A stretch of DNA of 64,000 nucleotides from Schistosoma mansoni (GCF_000237925.1 NC_031501.1:3910801-3974800), one strand, 5' to 3'; numbered from the stretch's first letter, positions 1-11,999 are shown. Program-made: numbers and translations. Notes: generated by a model not told the origin, from the sequence alone.

Positions 1-995
1 TTCGATCCTAGATGATGCCGTAGTTTTATTCTTCAAAAAAGTCTTATACTACAATGAAATAACCATCCAATACATCATAGTTTTCAATGATTATCTAATT
101 AATGTTAGTTCACAGTATAAACCGTATAACTAACTGGTTGTAAAAACTTTCAAAATCTATCTAAATCATAATTAATTACAGTGTTAGATTTATATATTCA
201 GGAGGAGAAAATCGTTTTTTTTCTATCATTAAAAACCTACTGTAGTGTTTAAGGTAGGAAAAAAAAGAAGAAAACAATAATAGAGAAGAATTGAAGTGTG
301 AATAATAAAAAAAGAAGAGGAAAAACACTAGAAATGAATCGTTTTGTTTATCTCTTTTCCATACATCACCCTATCTGTTTGTAGAACACATGATTACTAA
401 GTAAATTAAGTATTAAAAAATAGGATACTAATTTTGTTTTAATTATGTATAAGTGTAGAGAGTTTACACCTGCTTTAATTACATTTGAAGTAATTGAAGT
501 GGTTGAGTTGTGTTTTTTATTTCTCTCTAAATGAAACCGCAGTATCATTTATGTTATATGTGGAAGTAGTATTTGTCACGGAATGACCTTAGGTAGGGTA
601 TGTGTAAAAAATAGTGATCATTGGACAGTTAGTTTGTCTTACTATAGGATCTAGTACTAAACATTTACTATTGTGTTCTTGAAGTTTTGTTGTAAAGTCA
701 TGAACAGTGAGGTTTACCGATTTTAATGATGTAAAATTCGTTACCAGTGATAGTGGATGAGCGTAGCGTTATATTCCTAAATGGTTGATGAAAAACTATT
801 ACAGTCAGAAATAAATCAGTGATGTTAAAACGACACTCGTCAGAAGATCTGAAAGCTAATCCATTTAAGGGATCATGTGTGTATACTGTTTGAGAGTTCT
901 ATCTTAGGACTAAAATGCTCCTTAAGTTTAACTGTGTTTTAACAGTACCTCATCTTGGGACAATCTCTAGCGTATATGCTACCTAAAAATGTATT
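1..995. other. AT-rich non-coding stretch
   Basis: No convincing gene, splice-bounded exon or repeat is visible. Short open frames here are AT-rich chance frames without splice context. Confidence 0.6.
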
Positions 996-997
996 GA

Positions 998-1185
998 GAC
1001 AGTTAGTAGATAGAAGCGTAACAACGAAGTGAGACTCGTAGGTCCTAGGTTCGAATCTCGCAAGGCGAGATCGTGGATGCACACTGCTGAGGAGTTCCAC
1101 AATAGGACGAAACGGCCGTCCAGTGATTCCAGGTTTTCCTTGGTAGCCTAGCTTCAATTGACTCATGATTTCAACTATGAAAACA
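998..1185 (+). mobile_element. Family A SINE copy (tRNA-type head, hammerhead core)
   Basis: The copy has a pol III B-box-like GGTTCGAATCTC at about 1047-1058, followed by a hammerhead-like core, and ends with the family's 3' part, which is antisense to the common motif ending ATGAGTCAATTGAAGC. The A-box half is degraded. Family A recurs at least a dozen times in the window. The family layout (pol III boxes followed by a hammerhead) matches what is known of schistosome Sm-alpha retroposons; the assignment is by structure, not by database match. Confidence 0.75.
1082..1125 (+). ncRNA. Hammerhead ribozyme motif in family A SINE
   Basis: Core CTGAGGA at 1087-1093 fits CUGANGA (position 7 may vary). 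It is followed by a 4-bp stem II and GAAA at about 1109-1112, then the palindromic stem III ACGG/CCGT and cleavage-type GTC ending at 1120. Stem I pairs CACTG with CAGTG. All invariant core bases are present. Activity is an inference. Confidence 0.7.
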
Positions 1186-1504
1186 ACGAAGTTGTCTATT
1201 AATTATGCAATAAGAACCAAGATAATAATTGTCTTAAAAATGATTCCGGAAATCCAAAATTTACTGATACTCGCCTTGTTATAAGTGCTAGTACTTTTAC
1301 GTTCGATAAGGTCCAATCCTGACAATCTTATTTTAATTAAATTCATTACTTTATGTATTTAAATTTTACGATGACCTGACTAAGATGCTGGCTTAGAAAT
1401 TAATTTAGTCAGAACTAAAATGCATAAATAACGAAATCATTAATGGTACTCTGTAACCAACTTCCACATATATTTATTAGTTCAAATCACGAACTGATAT
1501 TAGA

Positions 1505-1690
1505 TACACAATCAACGGAAACCTGAAAGCTTTGGACAGCTATTTTGTCCCAGTACAGGATTTCTCAAGAGTATAGACCAAAGACCTCAGGTCCGGAAAT
1601 CAAACACAGCACGTTTGGTCGTACACGTAGACGCTCAACCTCTGTACCACAGAGCTGGGACCTGACAGTTCATATGTCTAGTTTCTATTG
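1505..1690 (-). mobile_element. Decayed family A SINE
   Basis: In reverse complement it shows the A-box-like region (CTCTGTGGTACAGAGGTTGA), a weak B box and the degraded hammerhead and 3' regions seen in better copies. It is strongly diverged and so older than the copies near 14.8 and 29.8 kb. Confidence 0.55.
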
Positions 1691-2094
1691 ATTCGCAATA
1701 TTGTTTAACCCTCGTCCATTGCCTGCGGTGGACAACTGTATCACACGTGATATGGTTCAACCCCATTGGTAACAGCTTTTCATTAGAACTCGAGAAAGTC
1801 CGCCTAGAAGTTAGTCACTAGGGTACACATCGTTATTATTATTGTGGAGTGACTTGTGGAGATTGTGAAATTTTTGTAGTCTAAGTCATAAACCATTCTC
1901 AGGTAGATCAACATATTTAATCAAATTATACAAGATATAAATCATGAATGAAAGCAAGTCTGTAAAACATCCCAACTTTGGTGTTACACAGCTCTGTTAT
2001 AAGTAGGTTAGAGAGTATGAAGCTAGATAAATTTGAATGGGATTTATCCCATCAGTATCTACATTTCATTGATTACGATATCATTCTTTTGAAC

Positions 2095-2190
2095 AAAAAG
2101 TCCCAAACTAAGATGACATTGCCGTTCAGTGCTTTCAGGTTTTTAATGATGGTCTGGCTTAGATTGACTCATGAATTCAACAGTTAAAAA
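2095..2190 (+). mobile_element. Decayed 3' part of family A SINE
   Basis: Only the hammerhead remnant and the 3' end (TTCAGGTTTTTAATGATGG, then ATTGACTCATGAATTCAAC) can be recognised. No pol III boxes remain. Confidence 0.5.
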
Positions 2191-2289
2191 GTTTTTTGTT
2201 GTACAGTTGAGATTTTGCAACAAATCATTTAGGAATTTTCTATTAACATCGATACTCTTACTACTACTCTTATACGCTTTGGTCATCTT

Positions 2290-2385
2290 ACCCTGCTACG
2301 CAATGTGTTTAATGGCAACTTGAACCAATGCACATATACCAGGTTCTAAGTTGTCGATAAATAATTGAGACTGACTGTCTGTTAA
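2290..2385 (+). repeat. SR3/Perere-3-like 3' UTR fragment
   Basis: It resembles the tail of the next element (ATGGCAACTTGAACC, then a degraded AGGTTCTAAGTTGT), which is the terminal signature seen again at about 2925-2985 and 23775-23833. It is a short, diverged piece lying just upstream of a longer copy. Confidence 0.5.
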
Positions 2386-2396
2386 AAGACATCAAT

Positions 2397-2985
2397 AATA
2401 TTGCTCGCATCTGCTGGGATAACCGGGTAAGTAATATTGAGGTTAGACGCAGGTATCAGGAAATAATGGTAAATCAGTTGATGAGGTGATGAATCTTCAT
2501 CGACTGAGATGGTTGGCCATGTGTTAAGTACGCCTGAACACTGATTACCACGACGCGCAATGCTGACTAGTATTGGCGATGGTTGGAAGAAAGCTAGGGG
2601 CGGCCAAACTAAAACGTGGCATCAGTGCTTGAAGTCATTAACTTCTAGTCTGAGTCATGTTGGTAGATGCAGACTACTTGGTTGGGGTCAGAGTGATTAT
2701 CGCAACTAATGGTTGGAGACTTTGTGTGACATGGCTCAGAATCGATCACAATGGTGCAAGTTTATACAGTCTTTGTCTTCCCTTAAACCTTGAGATTAAA
2801 ATTGCTTCATATCTGTTTTCCTTCCTGTACTTTATTCTTATATACAACCTTTCATTTATATATTACCACCAATCACTTAACTACTTCTATGAATCCGGTG
2901 TTGATCTTGTTGTGCTAACGAGGTATGGCAACTTGGACCGATGCATATATGTGCCTGGTCCTACGTTGTAGCTGACTGACTGATC
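2397..2985 (+). mobile_element. RTE-type LINE 3' end (SR3/Perere-3-like)
   Basis: This is the C-terminal coding remnant plus 3' UTR of a non-LTR retrotransposon. Frames in this stretch read ARICWDNRVSN, then RLRWLAM-like sequence, then TGIGDGWKKARGGQTKTWHQ, LTSSLSHVGRCRLLGWGQ and WLETLCDMAQNRSQW. I recognise these from memory as the C-terminal end of SR3/Perere-3 polyproteins. The reading frame is broken and the copy is 5'-truncated. The tail ends in the tetranucleotide-like run GCTGACTGACTGA. Assignment to the RTE clade rests on family knowledge. Confidence 0.75.
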
Positions 2986-3263
2986 TACTTTAGTCTTGTT
3001 TTAAAACAGATACCTTTTGTATATTATCTTCATGAAACTACTCTAAAGCAGTATAAAAACAAATTTTTGTAACTTCGTAGAGAATTATCAGTTCAGAAAT
3101 ACCTACTATTTTTAAATCTGAAAGTTTACAATTTTCTGGTAACTATGCCTTAAAGTGAATACTTAGTATGAGGGAGTAATGTTTGATACACTTTTTCAAT
3201 GTGAACTAATAATATGTTCTATTAGCTAGATGGTTTGATTGCGGAGTTTTTATTCTACTTTAG

Positions 3264-3429
3264 GATAACATCTTCAAAGACTACTTTATGTGGAATCGAA
3301 ATGAATGGTGTACCACTTGTGTAGTTACCGATACAGAAACTGAAGATGTTTTCCAAACTGACAGAAAACGCAAGATCAGTAAAAGCATCTACCTGCATTG
3401 TATATCTTCAAAATCAATTATTTGGAGGG
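3264..3429 (+). CDS. Possible internal exon of an unrecognised host gene
   Basis: A pyrimidine-rich tract ending TTTAG (3259-3263) sits exactly where a frame opens (DNIFKDYFMWNRNEWCTTC...). The frame runs through a basic KRK segment to a GGTAGGTGG donor-like site near 3430. An alternative donor (CAGTAAAAG) lies near 3376. I recognise no domain and no neighbouring exon, so this remains a candidate based only on splice context and a non-repetitive frame. Confidence 0.25.
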
Positions 3430-3504
3430 GTAGGTGGGAAATTTATTTCAGCCTAACACTACTCATCATTCCAAATATTTGTCAACACAATAACATGCTA
3501 ATTC

Positions 3505-3575
3505 ATTAGTATTGGCTATTTGAATCCTCTTATTTATGTTCAGGACTGCAATTGATCAGTCCCTTTTTGGAGCAT
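3505..3575 (-). repeat. Family C SINE fragment
   Basis: It matches the 3' end of family C copies at 13200 and 17540-17620 (in reverse complement, GGACTGATCAATTGCAGTCC then a TGAACAT-like sequence). Only the terminal portion survives. Confidence 0.5.
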
Positions 3576-3891
3576 ACTTATTTTAATAAATCTATCATTC
3601 AGCATTATTAAAAAACGACTAATGAACAATAATTTTCAGTGGCCAAACTACTTATTTAGTGTATTTCAGTAGTGTTATAGATAGAAATTTACCAAATTTA
3701 GAATTCATTAAATAAGCTGTACAGAAATAAACGCTCTAAAAGTGATTCAACCTTCCATGAATCAATTTAATCTAAAAAACAATTGATTTCAATTAAATTT
3801 CGGTACTTATTTAAATACAGTCAATTATGGTTGATTGTGTAAGAGCATTGAAAAAGAACAGTAATTTAAAGATGTAAATAAAAACAAATAA

Positions 3892-4147
3892 ACAAACAAA
3901 CCAGGTAACAAACAATATTNNNNNNNNNNNNNNNNNNNNNNNNNNNNNNNNNNNNNNNNNNNNNNNNNNNNNNNNNNNNNNNNNNNNNNNNNNNNNNNNN
4001 NNNNNNNNNNNNNNNNNNNNNNNNNNNNNNNNNNNNNNNNNNNNNNNNNNNNNNNNNNNNNNNNNNNNNNNNNNNNNNNNNNNNNNNNNNNNNNNNNNNN
4101 NNNNNNNNNNNNNNNNNNNACAAACAAACCAGGTAACAAACAATATT
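3892..4147. repeat. 28-bp direct repeat flanking a 200-N gap
   Basis: The same 28 bases (beginning ACAAACAAACCAGG) occupy 3892-3919 and 4120-4147, on either side of the 3920-4119 gap. Frames called across the N run are artefacts. Confidence 0.9.
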
Positions 4148-4287
4148 ATATTCAATTATAGTTACCTTTTATCAGTTTGTAATTAGGGAAAAAACAACAA
4201 CATTTTACGTATTAATTATGATAGTGAAAGTGAGACACGATTGACAAGTGCTCAGTTCATTAACAATTGAATATGTTTTTATATATA

Positions 4288-4442
4288 GTTGAAATCATGA
4301 GTCAATTGAAGCTAGACCACTATGGAAAATCTGGAAGCACTGGACGGCCATTTCGTTCTATTGTGGGACTCTTTAGCAGTGCGCTCCATGATCCCGCCTT
4401 GCGAAATTCAAACCCAGGACCTACCAGTCTCGAGCGCGATTA
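4288..4442 (-). mobile_element. Family A SINE, partial
   Basis: Reverse complement carries a B-box-like GGGTTTGAATTTCG, a degraded hammerhead core (CTAAAGA in place of CUGANGA) and the 3' motif ending TCAATTGACTCATGATTTC. It abuts a second copy in the same orientation. Confidence 0.7.
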
Positions 4443-4640
4443 TCAGAATGGGAATTTGTGGAGATTGTAGTGATTTTAACAGATGAATTCATGAGTCGAT
4501 CTAAGCTAGACCACCATTGGAAACCTGGAAGCACTGGATAGTCGTTTCATCCTAGTATGAGAATCTTCAAGAGTACACGTTCACATTCCCGCATACGGGA
4601 TTCGAACCCAGGACCTTCGGTCTCGGTGATTTTCGTCCTA
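4443..4640 (-). mobile_element. Family A SINE, second tandem copy
   Basis: Same orientation as the copy just to the left. B box GGGTTCGAATCCCG is intact in reverse complement, while the hammerhead core is eroded. It begins with the family's terminal GGAATTTGTGGAGATTGTAG stretch at 4451-4470. Confidence 0.7.
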
Positions 4641-4644
4641 CAAG

Positions 4645-5565
4645 TGACATATATTCCGTAATCACCTCTAAAATGAGCCAAACCAATTTTTAAGAGTTTC
4701 AGAATTGTTCCTAGTTAGGGTTAGATATTTAGGATCATGATTAGGGGGTTTAGGGTTAAGATCTTCATCATGAATTAATATCGGTTATAATGTATAAGCG
4801 ATCTGTAGCCAAGTGAATGAATGAGTTTTGCTAAAAAATAATCCAAAAGGTACTACCCGATTAGTTTATCCATAAAATTTAGTGTCAACCAGGTTTTGGT
4901 TTGTTTCAGCATTAAGGGTTTTGGGTTAGAATTCAGATACAGTGTTGGTTTGACTATCATATACAATCTAGAAATAGAATTAAGTATTTGACATGTCCAA
5001 CACTGTCATTTTAACTCAATTATTACAAAAAATAACTTTCCGCTATCATTTTAAACGTTTCGAGCGGTAAACAAATGTATTTCCACTTCTCAAAATACGT
5101 GATATTTGAATCTTGTTTAATAGCCTCATAGTCGCGTTCGCGATTCCGTTCGGTTCATCCATAAAGTAATAACTTTAGCCGTTTGTTCATATATTTCCAC
5201 ATTTTTACATTCAAACTCCAATCAAGGTCAAGTTATTTTCAAACTGATGACATTCACCATTCATTCAGCGAATGATTGATTATGCTGCTTCTTACCTTGA
5301 ATAGCTTCTGAATATTGAAAATAATGATACTTGAAAAAAATGCTCTTGTTTGTGAATTGACCATGAGTTATTGAAATGTTTCTTCGGTTAAGTTAAAGTA
5401 TAATTTGAAAACAGAATGAGCGTACTGAAACATATTTTTTCAATACATAGTTATGAAACGATAATACAATCATTCTACTTTGAATTCGTTTGTTTTTCGC
5501 ATAAAAAAACAAAGTCAGAAACTCTTACTATGGAGACTTTCAGAGGTTTTTGAATGTAACTAATA
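4645..5565. other. AT-rich non-coding stretch
   Basis: It contains TTAGGGTT-like short runs near 4727-4760 (degenerate, not a telomere array). Nothing else can be assigned. Confidence 0.5.
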
Positions 5566-5569
5566 CCAC

Positions 5570-5700
5570 GAATCAACCTAACTCAGAGGACCTTTGAAAA
5601 CTATTTTCATGAGTATTCACAATTCCAACAGGACCTTCGATCTGACGGTTAGGGCTTGATCTTCAGACTACCGAACCGGAATTGAATGATGTGAATGTCT
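5570..5700 (-). repeat. Decayed family A SINE head
   Basis: Reverse complement shows CCGGTTCGGTAGTCTGAAG (A-box region) and a CCGTCAGATCGAAGGTCCTG segment like the region before the B box in good copies. Heavily diverged. Confidence 0.4.
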
Positions 5701-5734
5701 AGTTTACTTAAATCCACTAAAAGGATATGACCGT

Positions 5735-5950
5735 GCAATATCACGAGTTGACTGAAGTTAGACATGAAAACTACTGAATATCGGTTTAGTTTTGTGAGGG
5801 TTCAGTGTTTGTGAGCAATAAATAAGGTCTAGGGTTCGAACTATTGTGATGGAGCCGTCGGCGCTTACTACTGAGGAGTCTCAGTCTAGGATGAAGTAAT
5901 TGCTCGAAAGTTCTATTTTTCACTTGTTGTCTAACTTAGGTCGTTTCATG
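5735..5950 (+). repeat. Decayed family A SINE
   Basis: It keeps the leader (GTTGACTGAAGTTAGACAT), a B-box-like GGGTTCGAACTA and an eroded hammerhead region (CTGAGGAGTCTCAGTCTAGG). Confidence 0.5.
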
Positions 5951-6146
5951 ATATCAATCTTAAAACTGAGAGCATCCTGAACTACAGTAATATAAATAAA
6001 TATACATCAACAATGATATCATGTCTACTACCACTAACACTGTTTACTCGTTAGCATCAACATAAAGATAGATTCCGGGCGGATTTTGTGATCTGTTTCC
6101 TTGAGTCTATCTGCTATGAAGAGTGATGAAGAGTGAGCGCACATGC

Positions 6147-6172
6147 ATATATATATATATATATATATATAT
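6147..6172. repeat. (TA)n microsatellite
   Basis: An uninterrupted TA dinucleotide run of about 26 bp. Confidence 0.95.
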
Positions 6173-6494
6173 CAGTGTTTGTGTCAGGTTGTATATGAAG
6201 TGTTCGGTTGCGCGTAGTCCATTATATTTTCAGTTTAGTACAATGAGTTAAGAAAAAGCAACTCAATAAGAAGGAAATCCTTGATCAGAACAATCATAAA
6301 AATAGTGTGAATTACTGAAAATTTCTTTCTTCAACTTCAATAAAAACAAAAATTTACTCAAGAGGTTTGAAGTGGAAATAGTCAATTTTTTGCAATTTAA
6401 AGTTTAAGTATATAGAAGGGTAGTTTTCGTTATTTTCATTAGGTATGGGTCAGTTTATCGATATGATAGTGATGATGATGAAACATTAAGCGAT

Positions 6495-6710
6495 AACTGA
6501 ATGCCGGCTCAGCGGTCTGGAGGTTAAACGTTCGTGCGCGAGACCGAAGGTCCTGGGTTTGAGTCCCGTGTGCGGGATTGCGGATGTGTGCTGCTGAGTC
6601 CCATACTAGGATAAAACTGCCGTCCAGTTTTTCTGGGTTTTCAATGGAGGTCTAGCTTAGATCGACTCGTGAATTCAACTGTGAGAACATCACAATCTTC
6701 ATATATCTCC
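6495..6710 (+). mobile_element. Family A SINE with clear pol III boxes
   Basis: A box CCGGCTCAGCGG at 6504-6515 and B box GGGTTTGAGTCCC at 6555-6567 are spaced as in a tRNA-type internal promoter. The hammerhead region is present but eroded, and the 3' part ends near AATCTTCATATATCTCC. A good reference for the promoter half of the family. Confidence 0.8.
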
Positions 6711-6764
6711 ATACAAATCAAATGTTAAGTTAACGACTACGTAACATATAGGTTAATATAGATT

Positions 6765-6945
6765 AATATCAGAATGAGAATTTGTGGGGATTGTAGTAAT
6801 TTTAATAGTTGAATTCATGAGTCGATCTAAGCTAGATCACCATGAGCACTGCTGGGGAGTCCCATCCTAGGACCAAACGGCCGTTCAATGTTTCCAGGTT
6901 TCCAATGGTCCAGTTTATATCAACTCGTGGATTCAACTGTTAATA
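6765..6945. repeat. Fold-back family A SINE
   Basis: A minus-strand 3' half (6765-6843) meets a plus-strand hammerhead plus 3' half (6844-6945), so the two 3' ends form an imperfect hairpin. The plus half has CTGGGGA in place of the core CUGANGA. Confidence 0.65.
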
Positions 6946-6949
6946 TGAA

Positions 6950-7920
6950 TTAGGCGAGTATTAGTAAATAGGGGTGGGTGTTAAATAAATTTCCCAAAAC
7001 GTTTGCGTTATAATGATAGTATGAGAAAAAGATGAAGGCTGTATGTACATTAACCAAGTTATCTCACCATATCATTAAAATGATTGTTAAGTAATTTCAA
7101 CAGAAATTGGCAAACGTAAGATAGGTGGTTGAACATACTTTTCTAGATACAAAGCTCCGGTTTTTTGATCTGAATAACTTTTGCTTCAGCCGTCTGAAGG
7201 ATTCTTAGTCTGATGGATCTAGCTAGGTACCGATTAACACCACATATTACTGCAAATGATCGCTCCATGTTAGTTGTATGAGCCGTTTGTACTAAATGTG
7301 CTAGGATGGAGATGTTAACAGTTTTAATAATACCTTCGCTGAACCATACCAGGAGGTACTCATGAGGACAAAATAAATTAAGATTTCTTTGAGATGCTCC
7401 GCGTAACTTAAGCTTAATATTTCTCTGAGTACATCACTTCTAAACCGTAGACACATGAACAGTAAATTTTTTGTTCACTGCTAGGACTTCGTTTTTCTCT
7501 ATTTCCTTGACTTTGTTTATTAATAAATTTCTCACTATACCCAGGTTCCTTCTACAACTGTATCTAGGGTCCATATAGCCTTCGTTCTATATTGAAGTAT
7601 TACATATTGATGAAATATATACGCCCATAACAAAATATGTGAATGCTTTGTACAGTTTCGGTATTTTGTGTCTTAGCAAAAAGAATAAATAGAAGAAACT
7701 TTCACTGCTAAGTACTGAACAATGTCGTGCTTGCTCAGTCATCTCAGTTTTATTCAAACTCTATCGATGAGAGTGCGATGTTCCCATTAATCAGAGAGAC
7801 TCATTATCGTGTGTACTATATTGAGATATCAGATCTTTGGAGGCAGTCAACAAAAAACCATGAACCCAGGTTTCCTAGTCCTTGGTACTCAAGATCGACG
7901 GATATCTAAAATCTTTAGAG
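6950..7920. other. Non-coding stretch
   Basis: No supported gene or repeat. A 60-codon plus frame at 7727-7909 has no splice or family support. Confidence 0.5.
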
Positions 7921-7924
7921 AACT

Positions 7925-8220
7925 AGTGCTTCATACTGGATTGGATACCGTGTCACCACACTTCATAGGCTGAAGTGTTACCACTGAGCAATTCTGGCCC
8001 CAACTGACCTCAGTATTAAAAAGATTAGGCAAACACTTCATTGGCCACTATTTAGTGATCGGTCAATTGTAAGTATCTCGGTCCTGTAGGAGATCAGTCC
8101 CATTCTGACTAGCTTAGTGGTAAAGTCAGTTCTTAAAGAATTCCAGATATTCGTTGATGTCAAGTGCCAAGCACCACAAAACTTAGAGTCATGGTTTCCT
8201 GCCAAATGACTATAACCACC
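7925..8220. repeat. Family B SINE, fold-back, decayed
   Basis: At 7925-8020 the minus strand reads GGCCAGAATTGCTCAGTGG (A-box-like). From 8040 the plus strand carries the family B leader (TAGTGATCGGTCAATTGTAA...), AGCTTAGTGGTAAAGTC, and a degraded hammerhead followed by GGTTTCCTGCCA. The two halves point in opposite directions. Confidence 0.5.
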
Positions 8221-8224
8221 TAAT

Positions 8225-9560
8225 AGAAAAGACTTCTATTAATCAATAATGGATAAGTGTCAATGGAAGTTAGTATCTCACTAAACGCTTTCAATGAGAC
8301 AACAATAAATTCTCCAAAGATTGGAAAAATATGCTTCGATCACTAGTACAAACAAATACGTAAACTTAAGCTCTACAATCATCTGAAGATTGAACGCCGT
8401 TTAATGTTATATATACATTAAGAAATTATTTCTAAGATCTATTGAACATATTGAACATGACTTATCTATTATCTATAAAAATAAACAAGTTAAGTAAACA
8501 TTAAAACAAAATTAAATTTAGTATTGTTCTTTATTAAAGATTTAAATCTCATATACAGTAAATTGATTGTAGGAAATAAACAATGATTTTGTATTGGTTG
8601 TTATGTAGGCAATAAATGACACACTTTCTAATTCATATTTAATTCTAAGCAAGATTCTGAATTTTATCTTAAAAGATCCTGAAAATTAAATAAATCAACG
8701 TTTAGTATTCATGAGATTGCTTTGCAATGATCGTCTGGGGGCTCTCAGAGAGAGTGAAATGCCTAGTCTAGCCCTCTAATCCTATTGATCGAATTCTATC
8801 GATCTAGTTGTAATATAAAATCGAGTCTAAGTGGCACGACATGGTTTACATTATGTTTTGATGTTAGGTTGTTAGAGGCACACGGTGGAAAATCCTGTAT
8901 TGGCCTAGGTCTTTTGATAGTCGACACTCATCAACTAATGATACTTGGGATTTTGAAGGGACTGAAACCCTATATGAGAACCAAACTTGCGTAACACAAC
9001 TTCATATTTAAAGACGTTATCACCGAGCTAGTTGGACCATAAGTGAACTGCTTTGGGGTATCCTAGTGACCACTCTCAACTATCTAACATATAAGAGTGA
9101 TATTATACAGAGCAACATTGGAAACCGGTGTTCTTGAGTTTAAATGACTTTGCAAATAATTTTAGTTTGTAAGTTAAACCAGCTTCAGTTCGAACAGTCA
9201 CAGTGAAACTCTGATCTGTTTAAGTAAACATCTGCATACAAATGAATGGTTTTTCCTAATGAATTTCTGCCTTTTCAATGCAAAGCTATAGTTAATGAAG
9301 TCAACTAATTTTAGAGCAAGATAATAAGTAACTTTTCATTTGAAATCAAAGCTTCTTACAAATTTTTAGTAGAATTACGCTTCCACAGTTTATCGAATTA
9401 AACGTTAGGTATGATTGAATTAAATCAAAAGGCATTTACTGAACGTTAGCTTATCTTACGTGATGCTTCATGGTTCACCGGTGTTGTTTGTGGTTGTGTA
9501 TAGGTACTGATAAATAGTATCTAACTAAAAATGAATATCTATTCTGTATAACTGATAATA
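8225..9560. other. AT-rich non-coding stretch
   Basis: No gene, tRNA or recognised repeat can be supported. Confidence 0.5.
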
Positions 9561-9569
9561 ACATTGAAA

Positions 9570-9800
9570 TCGTGAACCGATTTAAATCGAATAATCATTT
9601 AAAACCTGGAAGCATTGGATAACTGTCTCGTTCTAACATAGAAACCCTCAGCAGTGAGCATCCACGGTCGCGCACACAGAGCTCGAACCCAGGACCTCCA
9701 GTCTCGCATGAACGTTCAACTTCTATACTACTGAGCCGATGTCAACCGGTGTTAATTTCTAACTTCAATCAATCCATAATATTGCGCGACTATCTTCCCT
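9570..9800 (-). mobile_element. Family A SINE
   Basis: Reverse complement has the leader (GATTGAAGTTAGAAATTAAC), an A-box region (ATCGGCTCAGTAGTATAG), a B-box region (GGGTTCGAGCTC) and an eroded hammerhead. Nearly full in outline but old. Confidence 0.7.
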
Positions 9801-9804
9801 TATC

Positions 9805-10440
9805 TTCTGATAATACCAGTCAATGATGTAATACATTTGTCAACATGAATAACTATCTACATTATACTAGTGTATATTATACATAAAAATGAAACTGTTA
9901 AATCTTGATATTTGTGGTTCACTATGAACCTACGATACTTGCAGAGTTAGGAACGATTAAGCCACTCTAATATGACCGCTTGACCACCAACACAAGGAAA
10001 AACCAAATGATAGAAAAGCTCAATATTTGTAATAAAACAAGCAGAGCAGAACCAAATGATACTTCATATATATGATAATGAAAATATAACCTTTTAGGAT
10101 ACGAAAGTTAGCGAACTAAAGGCGATAACAACTAATCAGAAAAAAAGCAAAAGTTATGTAGAAAATTGAACTAGGAAAAGGGGGCTTGGTGTTATGATTT
10201 CTAAAAAGATTTTAGTACTGTTAACAAAATTTGAGTAACCTCGTGGACCACCATAATAGAAACATGATACTTACATGTGTCATAATATGATGAGTAAAGG
10301 AAGAATTCATTCTAGTGATTTCAACAAATGCCTCTAGAAACTCCTAGTTTTCTCGTATTAAACGTGAATATTTTAGTCTTTCTATTATTCTAAGTAAACG
10401 TAAATACACTTGTGTTTGAGGTATATTTCGATATACGTGT
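9805..10440. other. AT-rich non-coding stretch
   Basis: Nothing can be assigned. Confidence 0.5.
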
Positions 10441-10444
10441 TACA

Positions 10445-10830
10445 TCTTGTGGCCGAGTGAATGCCTAGTTAATGTATGACGTGATAAGACCGCAAATTAG
10501 AGAGCAGCAAATTATCGATTGGAACAGTGACACACAAAAACCGTACGAGCAGTCTAGAGTACTTATCGATCCTGCTTCTGCCTAGCCCAGCCGTTTAAGT
10601 CCAGAACACCAATAACAGCCTCTGCAATATGAATCATTATTCACAAACATACTGGGTTTATATACCAACCAAACAGACCACATCGTACCATAAAATAGAA
10701 AATAACATTTGTACAAGGTTTGGCCAAATGTGGCTGTGAATGTGGGGAACAGTAATCAATAGACTGGGGATAACTCAAGAATGGTAAATTTTATAATAAT
10801 AATTCATAGATCAACATAAAGCTTATGATA
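10445..10830 (-). mobile_element. Dispersed repeat D fragment (possible solo LTR)
   Basis: In reverse complement it aligns over several hundred bases with 33250-33530 (shared words TTTATTGATTACTGT-like, TTGTACAAAT, TTTTCTATTTTATGG, GGTGTTCTGGA). It contains a TATATAAA-like promoter motif, as LTRs do. No coding region is attached. An LTR identity is an inference; it may be another kind of repeat. Confidence 0.35.
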
Positions 10831-10834
10831 AGAG

Positions 10835-11998
10835 GAACACGAATATGAATAGTTTAGTTACTTAGCAATTATACAATAGGAAATATACATATTGCATTGG
10901 TCCATAAATAGTCCTCAAAAGTTACCATTCACAATTCTCTTCAGGATACAACAATACGTGTGTGTAAGAGAGGGAGAAAGCGAGATCAAAATGCTATTGC
11001 GCTGACTAAACTGTAAATATTCAAGGCACGGTTTCAAACCTATGATTTAATGATCGAATATTGAATAATCAATTTAACTTTAAGCAGTTGCCTCACATGA
11101 TCAGTATAAACCGGAAAAAAGAAAACTTAATCTTAATTGTATTCACTAACATCTTTTCACTTAATCTGAAACATGAATTGAGAGTGGTAGTGGGGGTTGG
11201 CGGAAGCAACAGAAATTTTTCAAATGACTATGTTTTTAGAAAGAGATTAACAACCATCCATTGTCCTAGAAGAAGAAGATTAGAAAACACGTTCCATTTC
11301 TTTCATAAATAATCATTAACACGAAGGTAAGAGATTTACATGAAAACATGTTTTAAATGCTAAGGTAGATGATAAACAAACATAGACCTCCTAGCACACA
11401 CACACATATATATATATATACCTACACTTATTGATATACTTCAATTTTGATTATCAAGCTAATCATTCAATGGAGAAAGTAGTTTACTCAAGTGATATAA
11501 TTACTAACAGCAAGATAATGACAATAACAACCAATACTGGTTGTGATTATTAGTTAGAGAACTACAATTATCCCTCGGGGAAATTCAAGACTTTACATAA
11601 TGACTGAAACAAAATGTGTACAACGTTCGTAGACTTTCTGCCTTTACTTCTAAATGATTTGCCCCCAGTTTATTATAGAAAAAAAAAGAATGAACCCAAC
11701 ATCCAATTGCCAGTTCATGTCAACATCATTTGTCTTGTAATTGATTTATACACATTCAATGTTCAATTTTATGTTTATTTTCATAAGATTAAAACAAAAC
11801 AAAGAATGGAAATGACTGACTATCTTTCAATTTAAAATCAATTTTCTTTAATTAAAACTGTCATATAGATCAAGTTGGGTCATATCCTACAATCCAAAAA
11901 AATTGTATTTGTATCAGGGAATTATTATAACCTTTTTATTAAAATAATTACTTATGATAATTACATATAACAATGACCTTTATATTGATAAAGGAAAT
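10835..11998. other. AT-rich non-coding stretch
   Basis: Frames at 11061-11312 and 11614-11835 have no splice context or recognisable similarity, so they are not called as genes. Confidence 0.45.
11393..11420. repeat. (CA)n(TA)n microsatellite
   Basis: A CA run passes into a TA run. Confidence 0.85.
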
Positions 11999-11999
11999 T

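Noticed and set aside
3811-4155. Frames spanning N runs (also around 43611-43985)
   Set aside because: They consist mostly of unknown residues across assembly gaps.
4727-4760. Telomere-like TTAGGG run
   Set aside because: Only scattered degenerate TTAGGGTT words, not a tandem array.
6504-6570. True tRNA gene
   Set aside because: A and B boxes are tRNA-like but the sequence does not fold as a cloverleaf with an acceptor stem and continues into a hammerhead and SINE 3' end.
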